Notes: a model not told the origin generated them from the sequence alone. A stretch of DNA of 64,000 bases from Paramyrothecium sp. XJ0827 (GCA_020881915.1 JAJFPB010000005.1:496001-560000); one strand, 5' to 3'. Counted from the first letter of the stretch, positions 43,441 through 57,326 are shown. A program made the numbers and translations.

Positions 43441-45530
43441 GGGGTCTTCTGGTCCCTCGGCTCTAGCTCTGCGCGTCTCTTTTCTTTTCTCTTCTTCTTT
43501 TCCCGCATGTGCTCTCACCCCATTTTCCCTCCCTTCACGTTTCCCACGCCACGTCGTACAGCATCATCGTATGTCGTGGGCTCTGGGAAGCACCAGGGCA
43601 GTGCGTGAGCGAAGACGCTTCATCTCCCTGCACTGAAATGGGGGGAGAATACCCCCAAAATGAACAAAAATCTACAAAAACCTGGATTCCGCAAATTAGA
43701 TATGGATGCTCCAGCGGCATCCTCACGTCGCGTGGGGAACTCGGGGGCGGCGGCATCTTGTTATTCTCCATTTCGCTCGCGCGCAAAGCGGCAGCAGCAG
43801 CAGCAGCAAGCAAGCGTGCAAGCATCTTGTCCGGCGCAGGGATAGACAGACATTACTAGTTGGGAGAGAGGAAGGACCATCGAGCAGCAAAAAAGGTACC
43901 ACAAAAAATATAAACAAATATAAAACAAGAAGCTATAGAATACGAGAGCCCGGGACGGCTGAAATGAGATGAGCCTTCACCACCACCACCAAGCCTTGTC
44001 CCAAAATTGCACTGCCCAGCCTTTCTTCTCCAGCATCTCCAGTTCCAATCTCCAGCCTATCGCTGGCCCCGTCTTTCCCGTCTCCAGACGGCAGGCTCGG
44101 CGCCCGGAAACTGAGCGAGGTGATCAGCGGGTGCCAGCCCAACAGTGCTCTCCGTCCCGGGCGGTGGAAACTGCCTGAGTAATGAATCCGCCCGGCTCGT
44201 GGTACCCGCCCCTTTCCCACCTCCCACCTCCCGCCGATAAAAGATAAGATGCAGGATGGAGATAGAGAATGTCCAGTCTTTCTGGTCAATGCGACAATGC
44301 GGTCCGTCGGGGGGCGTGGAGTTGGTGTGGGTTAAGGCTGGGCCGGGTGGTTCCCATCCACATGCTCAAAACACGCCGCCGCCAGCCGAGATAAACGCGA
44401 AACAAAGGCCCGGAGGTCCCTTGATGCAGAAACGTTGAGGAACTTTTTTCTTCTGCAACGGCTTTTTTTAAAAATTTTACACACAATAATTTTTTCTTCT
44501 TCACTCTTCGTACCTCGGCCTCAAGCTTTCCCAAAGTCCCCTGTCATCCTGTCCCAACTCGACCTAGGTTCACCTCATGGTCGGAGATAACCACCCCAAG
44601 GGGAACTCCAATCTATAGATCGAAGAGGCAGCCACCCAACAGCATCCCCCCTGTCAGCCCAGACCCCCAGAGGCCAGCCTATTAGAGATTAATGTCGCGT
44701 GTACCTCTCGTCCCTCGCCTCGGCCGGCCGCAGCATTGTGTGCCCCTTTAAATTACTGCCTCCAAGTTCTGGCGGCCTAGCGCTGCCCCAAGTTTCCTGC
44801 CAGCGCCGGGCTAAGCTCCAGTGTGACGTAGCCGAATGGGGCCTGTTTTACTGGATCTCACGCAGAGCACGGCGTCCGTTGTGTGTGGGAAATCTCTGCC
44901 GAAACCCAGATGAGGTCATTCCATCGTTGTCTCCCAAGGGTTCCGAGGGGCCGTTCTGGATAACGGCACGGAACTGCCATTGTGAAAATGGAGAGGGGGG
45001 GCGAGACCCAGTAAAAAAAGAAGAAAAGAAAACTTTTTCCTCTTCGAAAGGGAGCAAGGAGCGGGATAGATTAGAGAGAAAGACATCGCAAGGATCCGAA
45101 TCCCCGTTCCACATCTTATCCTCACCTGTATCACCAACACATGCCAAAAGCATCACCGTGACCCCCGACACCCCCCCTGCCCTGTAGGCCTCTCTTCGGA
45201 CAAGCTGCTACTTCTTCTGCCACTGATTCCCTCTCGCGGCCACGATAACAGGTTGCCCTGCTATAGAGGAAGAGTGCGTCAGCGGGGCCTAAGGGACCAA
45301 CGACAGGCCCGCTAGTTGGTCCGTCGTCCTGCTAGTCGCAAAGCGTAACCAAAGACGCTCGCAACTCGATTGTCTGGCTGTGAACAGATCGATCCAATCC
45401 GCTTCCTCGTAATCCCAAGCTCGGCTCCAGCTCCCAGCTCCAAGCCCGCGTCGTGTCGTGTGCTGCTAGTAGCTAGCAGCTAGTAGACTAGATGCAAAGC
45501 AACCTTTCGGCCAAAACGCCAGGCGGGCTT

Positions 45531-45606
45531 GCCGTGCCATGCCGTGCCCCATACCACGCCACGCCATGCTGCCATGCCATGCCATGCCATGCCCATGCCT
45601 CCATGG
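45531..45606. repeat. (CCATG)n microsatellite, imperfect
   Basis: Repeated GCCAT/GCCGT units over about 75 bp, with a clean run of four at 45571-45592. Confidence 0.8.
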
Positions 45607-45807
45607 TGTTGTGTTCATGCCACACACGCTTCCCATCCCCTTGTCCACATGCAGGTTTTGGATACGGCGCCATGCCCTTTCTTTCTGCTCCTTCGGCCTG
45701 ACCCACCAATCCGTACCCGGTTATCCTAGGCGGTGCGTTAGTAGTCACATTGCCGATCAGGGTCTCCGTGGTTGACTTGATTTGCTGCGCGAATGGGTTT
45801 TCGCTTT

Positions 45808-45832
45808 GGGCTGGCTGGCTGGCTGGCTGGCT
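45808..45832. repeat. (GGCT)n microsatellite
   Basis: Six GGCT units in tandem, non-coding. Confidence 0.85.
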
Positions 45833-46307
45833 CTCCTCGGTAGTCCTGGCTGTGCGCGTGCCTCTCTCGAGTGAGCGGGCGAGTGTGTGTCTAATAAGAT
45901 CCAGGGCCGCCTCGTCTCATCTTCTGTTTCCTTTCTTCCCTTCCTTTTCTTCTTCCCTTCCCATCCCGCGCTCTCTCTCCCTCCGGTCCTTTCCCTCCTT
46001 TTCCTTTTACGTGAGACACCGCATCCATCAATAGCTCTTGCGCCTCATTCCGTCTCCCAAACTCAATTAAGACTGGGCTTTTGCTTGACATGCTCGCCGG
46101 GTCCCCTCTCACCAACATCCCGCAACTACCTCGCCCGGCTCACGCGCTCTTCAATTCCTAAGCGCAGCCTCCCCGAAACCCAGCACTTCGCCGGTCGCCT
46201 CGCAGAGAACCGCATCGTGAACCAATCCCACGCGCGCAAACCAGACCTGGCCTGAGACATCTCACAAGCCACGCCGCAGCAGTACACAGCGCACTGCATC
46301 CGCCACC

Positions 46308-48088
46308 ATGGAGACCAAATATGAAGACCACGCTGCCTACGAGCCGGAGCTCACCGGCCGGCCCAGCAATCAGGACTCGGCCGATCAGCTGCTCGAGGGC
46401 CTCGGCTACAAGGCTGAGCTGAGCCGCAACCGTTCCACTTGGCAGGTCGCCTTCATGTCCTTCGTCCTCGCCTCAATCCCCTACGGTCTCGCAACTACTC
46501 TCCTCTACCCTCTGGCCGGCGGCGGCCCCGTCAACATCATCTGGGGATGGGTCGCCGTCTCCCTCATCATCCTTTGCGTCGCCGCGTCTCTGGGTGAAAT
46601 CACCAGTGTCTACCCCACAGCTGGAGGTACTTTCAATCCCGCGCGCGCAATCAATCGTCTGGACCGCAGCTAACCGATCATCTCATCTAGGTGTCTACTA
46701 CCAGGCCTTCATGCTGGCGCCTCCCCGATGGCGCCGCATCGCGAGTTGGATTTGCGGCTGGCTCTACGTCGTCGGCAACATCACCATCACCCTCGCCGTC
46801 AACTTCGGTACCACCCTCTTCTTTGTCGGCTGCATCAACGTGTTCGAGAGCGAGCCCGGTGTTGGCGTCTTCCCCGCCGAGACGTACCAGGTCTTCCTGA
46901 TCTTCCTGGCCATCACCTTCTTGTGCAACGCCGTGTCAGCTCTGGGTAACCGCTGGCTCCCCATCCTCGACGTGAGTCCATTTAGTCCATATGCCCAAGA
47001 GCTCGTCCGTGCTAATCGATTTAGACTGCCGCCATCTTCTGGACCTTCGCTGGTGTCATTGCCATCATGATCAGCGTCCTCGTCATTGCGAAGAACGGCC
47101 GCCACGATGCCAAATATGTCTTCACCCATTTCGAAGCCAGCTCCGGCTGGCCTGATGGCTGGTCTTTCTGCGTGGGACTGCTCCACGCCGGTTACGCTAC
47201 CTCGTCTACCGGAATGATCATCTCGTGAGTCCTCCAACGAAAGCAGTCGTGACCTTGCAGACGGCAATACTAATTAGAGCAGTATGTGCGAGGAAGTCCG
47301 ACAGCCTTCCACCCAGGTCCCCAAGGCCATGGTCATCACCATCCTCATCAACACCTTTGCCGGTCTGCTCTTCCTCATCCCTCTCGTCTTCGTCCTCCCC
47401 GACATTGCCGAGCTCATCGCCGCCGCCCAACCTGTTCCCGTCATTATCAAGTCCGCCGTCGGCTCCTCCGGTGGTTCATTCGGCTTGCTCGTGCCCCTCA
47501 TGGTTCTGGCCATCCTCTGCGGCATCGGCTGCACCACCGCCGCCTCCCGCGCGACCTGGGCCTTTGCCCGTGACGGCGCCATTCCCGGATCCCGCTGGTG
47601 GGTTCAGGTCAACCACAAGCTCGATGTGCCCCTGAACGCCATGATGCTCAGCATGGTCGTCCAGATCGTCCTTGGTGTCATCTACTTCGGCTCCGCCGCC
47701 GCCTTCAACGCCTTCTCTGGTGTCGGCGTCATCTGCCTGACTGCCGCCTACGCCGTTCCTATCGCCATCAGTCTCTTCACTGGCCGTAAGCAGGTCCGCG
47801 AAGGCCAGTTCTACCTCGGTAAACTCGGAGTCTTCTGCAACGTTATTGCTATCGGTACGTCCCGTTCATACCCCCGGCTCTGCCTGTCATGACTTAGTCT
47901 TGCTTATGTTTGTAGCTTGGTCCCTCTTGGCTATGCCGCTGTTCTGCATGCCCACCTTCGTCCCGGTCACAGTCGAGACCATCAACTATGCGCCCGCCGT
48001 GTTTGTCGCCGCGATGCTCATCTCTGGTACGTGGTACTGGGTTTGGGGCCACAAGCATTATGCTGGCCCGCCTACGCACGAGGATTGA
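46308..48088 (+). CDS. APC-superfamily permease (choline/GABA permease type), second copy
   Basis: Five exons: 46308-46626, 46691-46971, 47025-47224, 47283-47854 and 47916-48088. Introns of 64, 53, 58 and 61 bp, GT-AG, give 514 residues. The start context is perfect (gccaccATGg). About twelve membrane segments. Motifs: PTAGG-VYYQAFML across exons 1/2, SMCEEVRQPSTQVPKAM across exons 3/4 (the conserved cytoplasmic helix of these permeases), TTAASRATWAFARDGAIPGS, and PVTVETINYA before the last TM. The expected role is proton-coupled uptake of an amino acid, choline or a related amine. It is of the same broad group as the permease at 2.9 kb but shares none of its intron positions and is clearly divergent in sequence, so not a recent duplicate. 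Confidence 0.94.
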
Positions 48089-48449
48089 AGGAATGTGTTT
48101 GCCGCGTGAAAAGAAGAAACCCGAAAGAAACGGAATCGGACCCAAAAAAACAACAAAAGCCCGAACGAAACGCCACCCGCGCCCGGAAGTCTTGATAGTT
48201 GCGTGAGAAATACCCGCCCGGCTCCGGTTTCACGTGAGAGATTGCTGCTTCTTCGCCGCCCGGATTCATAGAGCTCTCGCCTGCCCGGACTACCATAGAA
48301 GTTTTAATGCAAACGTGAATTTTGCTTCAAGCTAAACGCATGCCGCCGTAGCGGACCGGTTCGTTGCCGGTGCTGCCGGGTCAGGTTGCAGAAGATCCAA
48401 TCATGGACAGAACGTGTCCTCATGTCGCCACTACATCATGCCCGGTCCT

Positions 48450-48900
48450 TTGCCAACGTAAAATTATATCCTCAGGAGGCTTGTAATACCTTTGCTGATA
48501 AGACAGAGTTTGATGTTGATGCTTGTTGATGCTTATAACTATACTGTGCTGCTATTGTATTATCTTAGTTTTCGGCTATGCTTGTAGAACATATAACCTT
48601 ATAGTCTTGACTTTGTAGATATTGCCCGGGTCTATACCTACGTGTAGTGTCCGGATGGAAGCTCTAACGCTGTTAGTATGGCGAATTGGTATAATATAGT
48701 CAATCTGAGGAGACTCCTACCCTAAGCTTGTGCTCCTATATTATATCTTCTACTGGTTTCACAGCAGGATATAGATGACTCTAGTCTCGCCTGCTTCTGG
48801 GCTTGCTTGACTGCCTATTACTGAGGTTTTCTACCTTGTAAATATGATGTCTCATCGAGGCTTCTAATCCTGCAATGTCGACGATAACTCATCAATGCAT
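48450..48900. other. AT/TA-rich island, possible RIP-mutated relic
   Basis: About 450 bp unusually rich in TA dinucleotides compared with the GC-rich flanks, with many stops in all frames. This is what repeat-induced point mutation leaves behind in ascomycete transposons. No terminal repeat or transposase remnant was recognised, so this is inference. Confidence 0.35.
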
Positions 48901-49506
48901 GTCAACAGGCTACGGATCCGACATGGCTACATATCTGCACAGCTTGATGATTCGAGGCCAACAAGCTTTCCTAGATGGTTATATACCGAAGCGGAAGCGG
49001 ATTGCTATTAGGCGTTGCCGTCTTCATAGTAGGCCAGCCCTCGTCAACCCCCAGACGAGGACCGCAATGAATCCCCGAGTCTCGAGCAAACAAACTCTCA
49101 CACTCTCGCACTCTCATCGAACCGTCGACCAGTGTCTGGTATCGAGTACAACACGGCCAAGGTCTAGGGTCATCCTGCGAGCTGTTGTTCATGTAATGAT
49201 ATTCTACTCAGGTTTGGATACAGTCTTCATGTAACGCCCTTTGTTCGACAATGCTGAAATTGCTTGAAGTTCTAGCCCAGTTGTTGAACTCAGCCTCTCA
49301 ACCCATCCAACGCTGTGCTTCTCCTTGGTGCTACCATGCCGCTCTAATCACCTACCTACGCAACAACCCAGCCACCGAGAGGAACTGCTTTGCATCCAAT
49401 CGCCGCAAGCGGTCACCATGGTCAAGTATCTGGAGACCTGAGCATTAACAGCACTTTCAACCAACGCTGCCCTTCAAAGTCTATTCATTGCAGATGCTAC
49501 TGACCA

Positions 49507-49773
49507 GTGTCTCGATCACCTAGCGACCTCGTCTGCTCCAAATTAGGACAACGAATAAGGGAAGGGATATGTGTCTCTGCATATCGCCATATTTCCGCAC
49601 TTGAAGCGTATGGATTCAACCTACAGGGCAAGAAGAATGGTCCGGAACCCACCGAATGCAGTCAGATCCCAGTATACACTATTCGAAACCCAACTGAATC
49701 TCTTGTCTTCTATCGACCTACATCAGGAAGCTATCTGCTTCGCAATGTAAGTCATCCAGCAGCACCAATGTGA
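49507..49773 (+). other. Possible small gene or exon (weak)
   Basis: An 88-codon open frame with balanced composition and a GTAAGT-like donor near its end (49747). It opens only with a non-ATG codon, so it could be an exon of a small multi-exon gene or a decayed one. No family recognised. Confidence 0.2.
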
Positions 49774-52260
49774 GTCTTTCATGGAATGTGAATGGCCCCG
49801 TCGTCTGCAGTCTCATCAAGCCACTTCTATTCTCCAATGGACGCTCTTGACGACCAGACGAAGTCCACCAGTACGCATAATGATTGGACACCTTAAAGCG
49901 CCGAACACCAATCCACCCGCCTGCACCAATCGTGAATCCTCGTCACATTCCCCCCCGTTGCTTCTTCCACTGACGGCGGTCACCTGCTCACAGTCCACTG
50001 CGGGCAAGGGGGGAAAGCCCTACCATTGTGCTGGAATAGCTGCACGGAAAGCACACATCATCTTCCCCTCTGCATGAGGATTCTCGTGAAACCCTTTGTG
50101 CTCAGAGACGAAGTGCGGCGCGTTGATTCCTCCCGACAAAGCCACAGGCTCTCCCCATCGACATGCCGCAACTCGGAGGTCCGACACGGCAGGGACATCG
50201 GCGATCTGGCTCGGCCCTCCGAGTACGGCAGTCGCCAGCACAAGGGGCAACCTCAATGAAAGCAGCAAAGGTAATGATGATCTCCCGTGCCTTGGTCGCC
50301 CCGAGAGCGGGAAAAACAAGCAAAAAGGCAAGCGGCAGTGCTACTGCAGGAGCATCGCCAACGTGGAGCCAGGGCGTTGGGATCCCATGGCCCGTCCCCA
50401 TGTCCGGTATCACATCAGAACAAGACACAAGAACACACACCCCTCCCCTCTTTCCCATTCCCATGTCTTGGAAGTCACGCGGAAATGGGCTTCTCTCACA
50501 CATATACAAGAAACAAGCGCGCATGTCGAGACAACCCAAGGAGCGGTGTAAGCAGCGACCTCATGACCACGATCCCGATGCGTCTTTCGCTGGCTGCTAC
50601 ATGACGTGTGGATGGCCCAGCGGGCGTCAGCCTTTAATTTCTTGGGAAGCGGGGGCTGGCCTCATTCCCTCTCTCCTTCTATTATATCCCTATTCATGAT
50701 CCTCCGTGCGCTACCTATTTCGTTGATGAATTCCAGGGCAATGGCCGCAGCGTGGCTTGCCAGGACAACAGCCCGCCTCATGTGTGTAGAAGCATGCCCG
50801 GCCGGAGGCTTTTCCCCTCATGGGGAAAGTAGAACGACAGCTCGTCCCGTATAAATCACTCAATGGGCGATTCGATCAGATGCAGATGCGGGTTTGTCTA
50901 TCAAACCTACGTTGGCCCTGATCCGCTCTTCCCCCCCCGATGGGATGGGTAGGCTGGGTCGGGATGGGCCGCATAGGACGGACAAAATGACAATGGCAGC
51001 TCTGCCAAGATGGCTAAATGTGGAAGCCCATCCTGCGATTATGGTAAGATGTGCGGCGGGAGCTTCGCTTGGGGAAGGCCGAGAGAGAAGGAATCCCAAA
51101 AACAAGGCACAGGACCTGCCGGTGGCAGAGACGATGGGACGAGCCTTGACAATGCGCCTCCTCCTCCCCTGGCAGCAACAGCTGGACATGGCGCCACAGA
51201 TGGCCTGTCCAAGAATGAAGGAGCAGCAGCAGCAACACCACCACGCAAGGGGGGGCCCCGACGCGCGGTGTGCGGAATGGAAATGAATAAGACCAACAGG
51301 AAAAAGAGACACATGGCCAGATCGAAGGGTGAGCGTGGGGAAGCTTAGGAGACACGCCCTCTGCCTTGGCCTTGTCTGAACCTCGTGACCCATGACGAGA
51401 GCCAAAGACTCTCATCCTGGGCTGTGGAATATAGAACAATCATCCAGTTGCTGGATCAGGGACCCGAGCGGAAGACACCAGCCACGATCCTTACATGTTC
51501 CACAAGTAAAACACCAAAACGCCAAACCCAAGGCTCATGCCTGTCTCCGCTTACTCATGTCTTTTCACATACCCTCACCAGGACTCAATTTAAGGAATAC
51601 GGGCAATCGATCGATTGAAATAGCGGGCGTCTCCCCAAATCCCAGCAAGCGGTAATGCCCCAAGAGCGCGCAGAGCGTAAACTTACACACAGTGTGCGTC
51701 TTCTCAGTCTATAAAATGCTCCTCCCCCACCAGCGCGAAGCGGACACCAACAAATGAACCAGGGGAGGAGCAGAAGGAAGGGCAGAAATGAGGAAGTAGG
51801 ACGATTGAGCCACAGCGGAGGGGGGATTCGCGATCGCGCGTACAACGCTCCGATGCCAACGGCAGGCAGTGAAACTGCAGACTACGTCATTAGACATGGG
51901 CGCTAAGTCGGGAAACGGCCTTCGTAGGCGTGAGAGCAGATAGCCCGGCTGCTGCAGGGAGGCAGAAACAGGACAGGCCCAGGACAGGGGGAGCCACTCT
52001 GGAAGGGAAACGCATGGGTAGCGGGATGGGGGAGAGCCAGAGCTCCCTGAGCCCTGTTCACAAAACAAAAGGAGATGAACGCCAAAATAGAGTAATAAAA
52101 AAAGGAAATCAGAAAGGCCTGCATATGATCGGGAATTGTATGTGTTGGGGGGCCCAGAGTCCAAGACAGAACATGGCGATCGTCGTCGAAAAAATCGGGC
52201 TTGTGTCTTAGCTGCCGGAGCCTCAACACCTTTCATTGTCGATCCCAAGCTCTAGGCACC

Positions 52261-52307
52261 AAAAAAAAAACTCCTCGTTTAAAAAAAAACCCCCCAAAAA
52301 ACCGTCC
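52261..52307. repeat. Poly-A / poly-C runs
   Basis: Two runs of nine or more A and one of C within 50 bp, non-coding. Confidence 0.7.
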
Positions 52308-52504
52308 AAGGCAAACACAGAACTAACAACGGTGGGCTCCGTTGCAACTAGGCACAGTATCTTTCAGCGGGTGGGTCGGCACCGTACCGTTAAAAAAAAG
52401 TTCCCTGCCACTCATCCCATTCGCTCTCGCACGCCTCCCAGTTTGTGAAGCACGCACTATCGATGTAACCCCAGACGGATTGGGGTGTGGGTAGGGGGCG
52501 TCGA

Positions 52505-52517
52505 GGGGGGGGGGGGG
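52505..52517. repeat. Poly-G run (13)
   Basis: Uninterrupted run of G, a likely slippage or assembly weak point. Confidence 0.85.
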
Positions 52518-55500
52518 CCACGATGGAGCCAGGTGTTTGGTTCTCTGCACGACAGCTCTGCTTTTTCTGCTCTTTAGGATGAGATAAAATCATTGGGCGG
52601 GCCAACGCTTTGTGTCGGCGACGAGGGCGGGTCTGAACTGGAGAATGAGGTCATTCGATTCTTAACCTCATCACAGCTCCTTCGCCTACCCAGGGCCGCA
52701 ACATTCGACACTCAAAGCATCACCGGTGAAAGCTCAATCACATTAGCAGCGATTATCGTAAAGCCTCGAATGTCTGGATACGACGCCGTTGAGCATACCG
52801 TCCTGCAATGGCAAATCTGGCGCGTCCATCTGCTTTCAAGGCGCCTGATAAGGGGAATTCACGCGTCGATCAATGGGTCTCTTCCCCCCGGCAGTCCGGC
52901 AGCTTAGCCTACGCTGGCTAACCCTTGTCAGAAAAACCGGGCTCTTCTTTCTTGGTGCTTGGCTTTAGCACCACTTTGGATAGCTTGGGGCAGCGCAATC
53001 GCGATGCCAGAACATCGAGCCCCCACTACACCACGCAACTTCACAGGATCCGCGCGCATTTTCCGTTTGCCATCTTGCCCACCGGCCGACACAGATCACT
53101 GCGCGCCTTTACCCTTCGGGGCTCGTGATGGTGTGTACCCTCAAAGGACCCTTGGCCCGTAGTCGAAGGCCTTGCCAGGGCAATGCGTTTAGGGGACTTA
53201 GGTACGAAGTTCGTAGCGGGCTGGGACAATGCCATGTTATCGATGATCGGATTTCGACCGTTTCCAAGAAACTCTGATGGTAGCTCGTGTAGATCCCCCC
53301 AAGCCCAAAGCACCTGTCGATCTAAGCCACCGAGCATCTGTCAGCAGCGCGCGGCCGCGGAGGTCTAGAAGCAACGATCATCCTCACGCTTGATCACCAG
53401 CCTGAACTGGTAAGGATCCCAAAGCCTGACTTATTGTGAAGCATCCGATTGAAGTCACTTGCCCGTCATTACGCATGGCGTCTCACATCAATGCCCCGCT
53501 GCCTCTGCATAGGCGAGATTTTGCAAACAATCTTCCGTGGCACGCACTGCAACTCCGTTGACGCGCCCGACGCCCAACGGAGTAAATAGCCCTTTTCAAA
53601 ACAACCCAGACTCTAACCTCGAAGCCCCTCTTCATAGGACCAATTCCGTCCTGGAGCACGCCTCGTGCAACGTGCTGACGCGGGAGGAGGGGAAGAGGCG
53701 CCCTGCAACCCTGGCTCAAGCAGCTGTTTGATAAGGATAGATTACCTGCAGGATATCGCGGGGGCTCTATCAAACACTAATGACGGAGGAATTTCGTGTA
53801 TGGGCTGCTTAATTTGAAGGCATGCAGAGTGCCCTCCTAGAGTAGTGGTGCGCTTCACCTACAGTTTGGTCAGTTGTCTGGTTGAGCTTGCACCACCACC
53901 CATCCAGCCAGCGGCAGCGTTGAACTCAGGTGTGAGCCTGCTAGACGACTGCGCACGTGTAAGTGACTGAGCAGCGAGCCTGAGGTCATTTCTGTGCGTG
54001 TGTCTGCTGCTTGCGTGCATTGTACAACCAGGACAAAAGCGACTCGTCTGCAAGCCTCCTCCGTGGGCGTCTGGGGAAGCGCCAGCGCCAGCACCAGACA
54101 CAAAGGCCGGCACCGAACCTCTAAGCAGACACAACTCCCGTTCCGAGATGACCAACTTGTTCAGCTATCCAAACCTGCTGGCGGTCCGGTGGCTCCTCTG
54201 GTTCGACCTCGAGTCTCACAAAACCCCACACGTAGCAGATGATCCGGAGTCCTCAGTCTCACCCCGGAGCAAAACGAAACCGCCCCATACCACCCCGCCC
54301 CGGCCCGAGGACATTGTCCTCCTTGGCGCCTTTTTGACTTTCCGCCGCTGCCTCATCCGTCGCGCATTGGTCCACGCGTACAGGCTGGGGAAACGGTGAG
54401 GACGGGCCAGAGAAAAACCGGAGATGGGGTGCAGCAAAAGCTCAATAGAGTTGTGGGACCATGGAGAACCTGGAGATGATGGTGTCCTGGATAGACTCTA
54501 GACTGTCTGTTCCTGCCCCAGGTAACAAACTAACCAGCCATTCCGGAGGTTTATTCATTTAGGAGAACGGCAGTCCTCGCCCGCCAGCGGTGAAAGAGTA
54601 AAAGAACTGGGCACGTAACGCGCAAGCCGCAGGGCGGCAGGCAATATGTGGCGCGAAGCCTTCGGCAGGACGAGCTGTGATTGGGAGCAAACACCACTTT
54701 GACGTTGCGAGTGCACACACTAGGATGCCATAAGTGGTTGGAGGCAGCAACCGCCACCAACTGGTACGGAGCTAGCACCGACCCCTCCACATCTGACGCC
54801 TTTAGTGAAATGGAACGGGAGGGAGGGAGGGAGTCGGTGAAGCAGCAATAACATGGACGTTTAAGCCCGCCTTGCCTCTTTCTGCCAGGCCTTCTGCGCG
54901 TTAGAGTTTCAAGAGGCATACAAACGGCTGGCCGAGAACCAGGAAGCCGGCGGAGGATGGGTCTGGAGGGTCTATTTTCGTCATCTGTCGCATTTCTGTT
55001 GAGTTGCCATTGTTTGCCCCAGGTTTTCATTTATGATGATCCTGTACGAAGGGTCTAGTCGGGACAATCCTCCTCGACCGGTGTAGAAGACTAAGAACTG
55101 ATGTGGATGGATGTGCGTGCACGTTCGCATTGACTTATGCGCGGCATAGATGATGATGCGATGGCAAGGATCCTCAAGTCTTGTGGATGGTGCGACGGTA
55201 GTAGAGATTCAGCACTGGTATGTCATAACAGCGCCACGCAGCATGTCCAAACGGCAATCATTTCAAGGGCAGGCTGCGCGGCAAATGTCTAGATATGAAG
55301 CAGCCTTCGTTGCGTCGATGGTCGGTGCGAGAACGAGGACTATCGTTGCCTCTTGCGGAAACGGAGAGGACCCCTGAACGCTGGATCTGCCGGAAAGCAT
55401 AACTGACGATGAAGCAATCCAGCAGGCAAATGGTCTAGCCCATGACAATCTTTGTGGCCTCTCTGCGGTGGCAGTCACGAGACGATTCACATGCGCGGGA

Positions 55501-56910
55501 CCGCGACGACCGGGCTCGAACAGTCTGTTGTGGAAATGTGACAGGTAACACACGGAAGTGATCTATCCCAGGAAATTGCGTAGCTCTGCCTATTCCTAGG
55601 ACACCCAGACGTCAGAACAAAGCCTCGCAGGCACGTCGCATCCAAACAAATGCCCGAATTGTCCGAACACGTTGGCCAAGCGCAGGCCGACCGGAAAATG
55701 CATTGCCGACCAAGAAGCGATGGCAACACCTCTCGAAAAGCTGAACGAGAATTGATAGCTCATTGCGCGCCGGTGGCGAGGAGGGACCCTCAAAAGACTG
55801 GGTCCGGTAACCCAAAGCACAAACGGCTGCATCTTAGCTCCAGGAGCTTTCGTTTTTGGCGGCTCCTCAAACTGTCCCTAAAGCCGTTCTCGTAACCTTA
55901 TGCTTAACAAGACGTGATAAAACGCTCCATAAAAAGAGGCGAACAACCTAGCAGCTCAATTGTACAATGCAGCTGCGACCCGATCCAAGAAGCGCCTTAA
56001 TCACGAAACCCTTGGCTGGTGGCGGACAAAGGCGCGTTTTCATTAGCGAAGGAGAGCACACAGGGCCTGGATAAGAGACAACAGAGACGCACGGCACGCC
56101 TGGTGCTGGTCGAACATGCATGGTGAGATTCGGCCATGCAGGTAGCTCCTGGATGGTGCAGGAGGTGGTGTCCGTAAATAATAATACGATGCTACCATTT
56201 TTTCACTGCCGGGGGGAGCTATCAGCCCCCCCTGTTGATTAGCGGTTGACGCAGAAGCTCTTGCATGTAGGTCCGACAAGGGGTAGGACCAATCACGGAA
56301 CGTGTAGTCGATGCGGCGCTGAGAGCTTTATCGAGATGGAGGGTAGATCACAGGCAGAGCAATGGAGACGGTGAACTCTGCGCAATGCACCGACGCGGTT
56401 GCATTGCCGCTGGGACAGGTGAGACAGACGAGACTACTCATCGGGTAACAGGAGCAGAAGTTGAATTGAGCCCTTGCAAGCTGGATCGAAGTTTGTTTCG
56501 TGATACGAGACCGTGCAGGATGTAATTCAAGATGAACGGGGTGGCTTAGGGAGGAAACGATTTGATCTGGGCGGCAACTGCAAGTAGCGAACCCCTCCAG
56601 GCGCCAAAGACAAGTGGCTGTTTGCAAGGGGCGGTCTGATCGGGTAATCAAGTTGAGCTTCACGCCTTCAACATCTGTGCGTTGATCGAAACAGTCTTCG
56701 CCGTGCGTGCGCCAACGGCAGCCATACCTCTACGAACGGTTCGGGGAGAGACGCAATCCAATTCAAGGGCCGAAGCGATGTACGCACAAACGAGCGGGGC
56801 ACCAGTCGACCGGTGTACGCAACATCGTATGAGACCCAAGAACATGCGATGACTGGGCCTTTGCTTCGTTCGAGTCATGGTGCATGCAGCTGCATTAGGG
56901 CCCTGTGAAG

Positions 56911-56946
56911 CCCTTTAAGGGTAGGGTGCTGGGATGCCCTTAAGGG
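56911..56946. repeat. Twin CCCTT(T)AAGGG palindromes
   Basis: CCCTTTAAGGG at 56911-56921 and the perfect palindrome CCCTTAAGGG at 56937-56946, 15 bp apart. Confidence 0.6.
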
Positions 56947-57326
56947 TTCGATCGACTGCCGCAGAGTCTGCAACCGGGAGGCATCTAGGGACCTCATGTC
57001 GATGCAAAGAATAGGGAGGATGAGCGACAGTCAATGGTTTGTTGTTGAACCCATAATTCTGCCCCTGTTGGTGCACGAAAGCAGCTCGTCGTGCAGGATG
57101 GTGGGGCGCCTAGCACTGCTTTGCCTCGCGTCTAAGTCGTAGGGGTCGAGGACTCAGACTCACAGGCCAAGCCACCAGCAGATGTGACACACAACAAATA
57201 CAGACCGAACGTTCGGCGGTGGCAACTTCAGCTAACTGATGGAGGGTGAGGTTCACCAAACTGGAGAAAACAGACATCACGCTGCAGATTACAACTCAAA
57301 TTTGCTTCCCCCGGGGGTCGATGGAG

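Larger units (their letters stand above)
43394..46307. other. 2.9-kb spacer upstream of second permease
   Basis: Contains the coactosin 3' side, CAG, CCATG and GGCT microsatellites, and a long C/T-rich stretch (45.9-46.3 kb) that is probably the permease leader. No gene is supported. Confidence 0.5.

Noticed and set aside
42700..43608. 302- and 233-codon frames over the coactosin gene
   Set aside because: Arg/Pro/Ser-rich shadow frames of a GC3-rich gene; only the ADF-H frame has a family signature.
51709..52248. 179-codon minus-strand frame in the gene desert
   Set aside because: Composition is like translated non-coding GC-rich DNA, with no motif, good start context or splice support.
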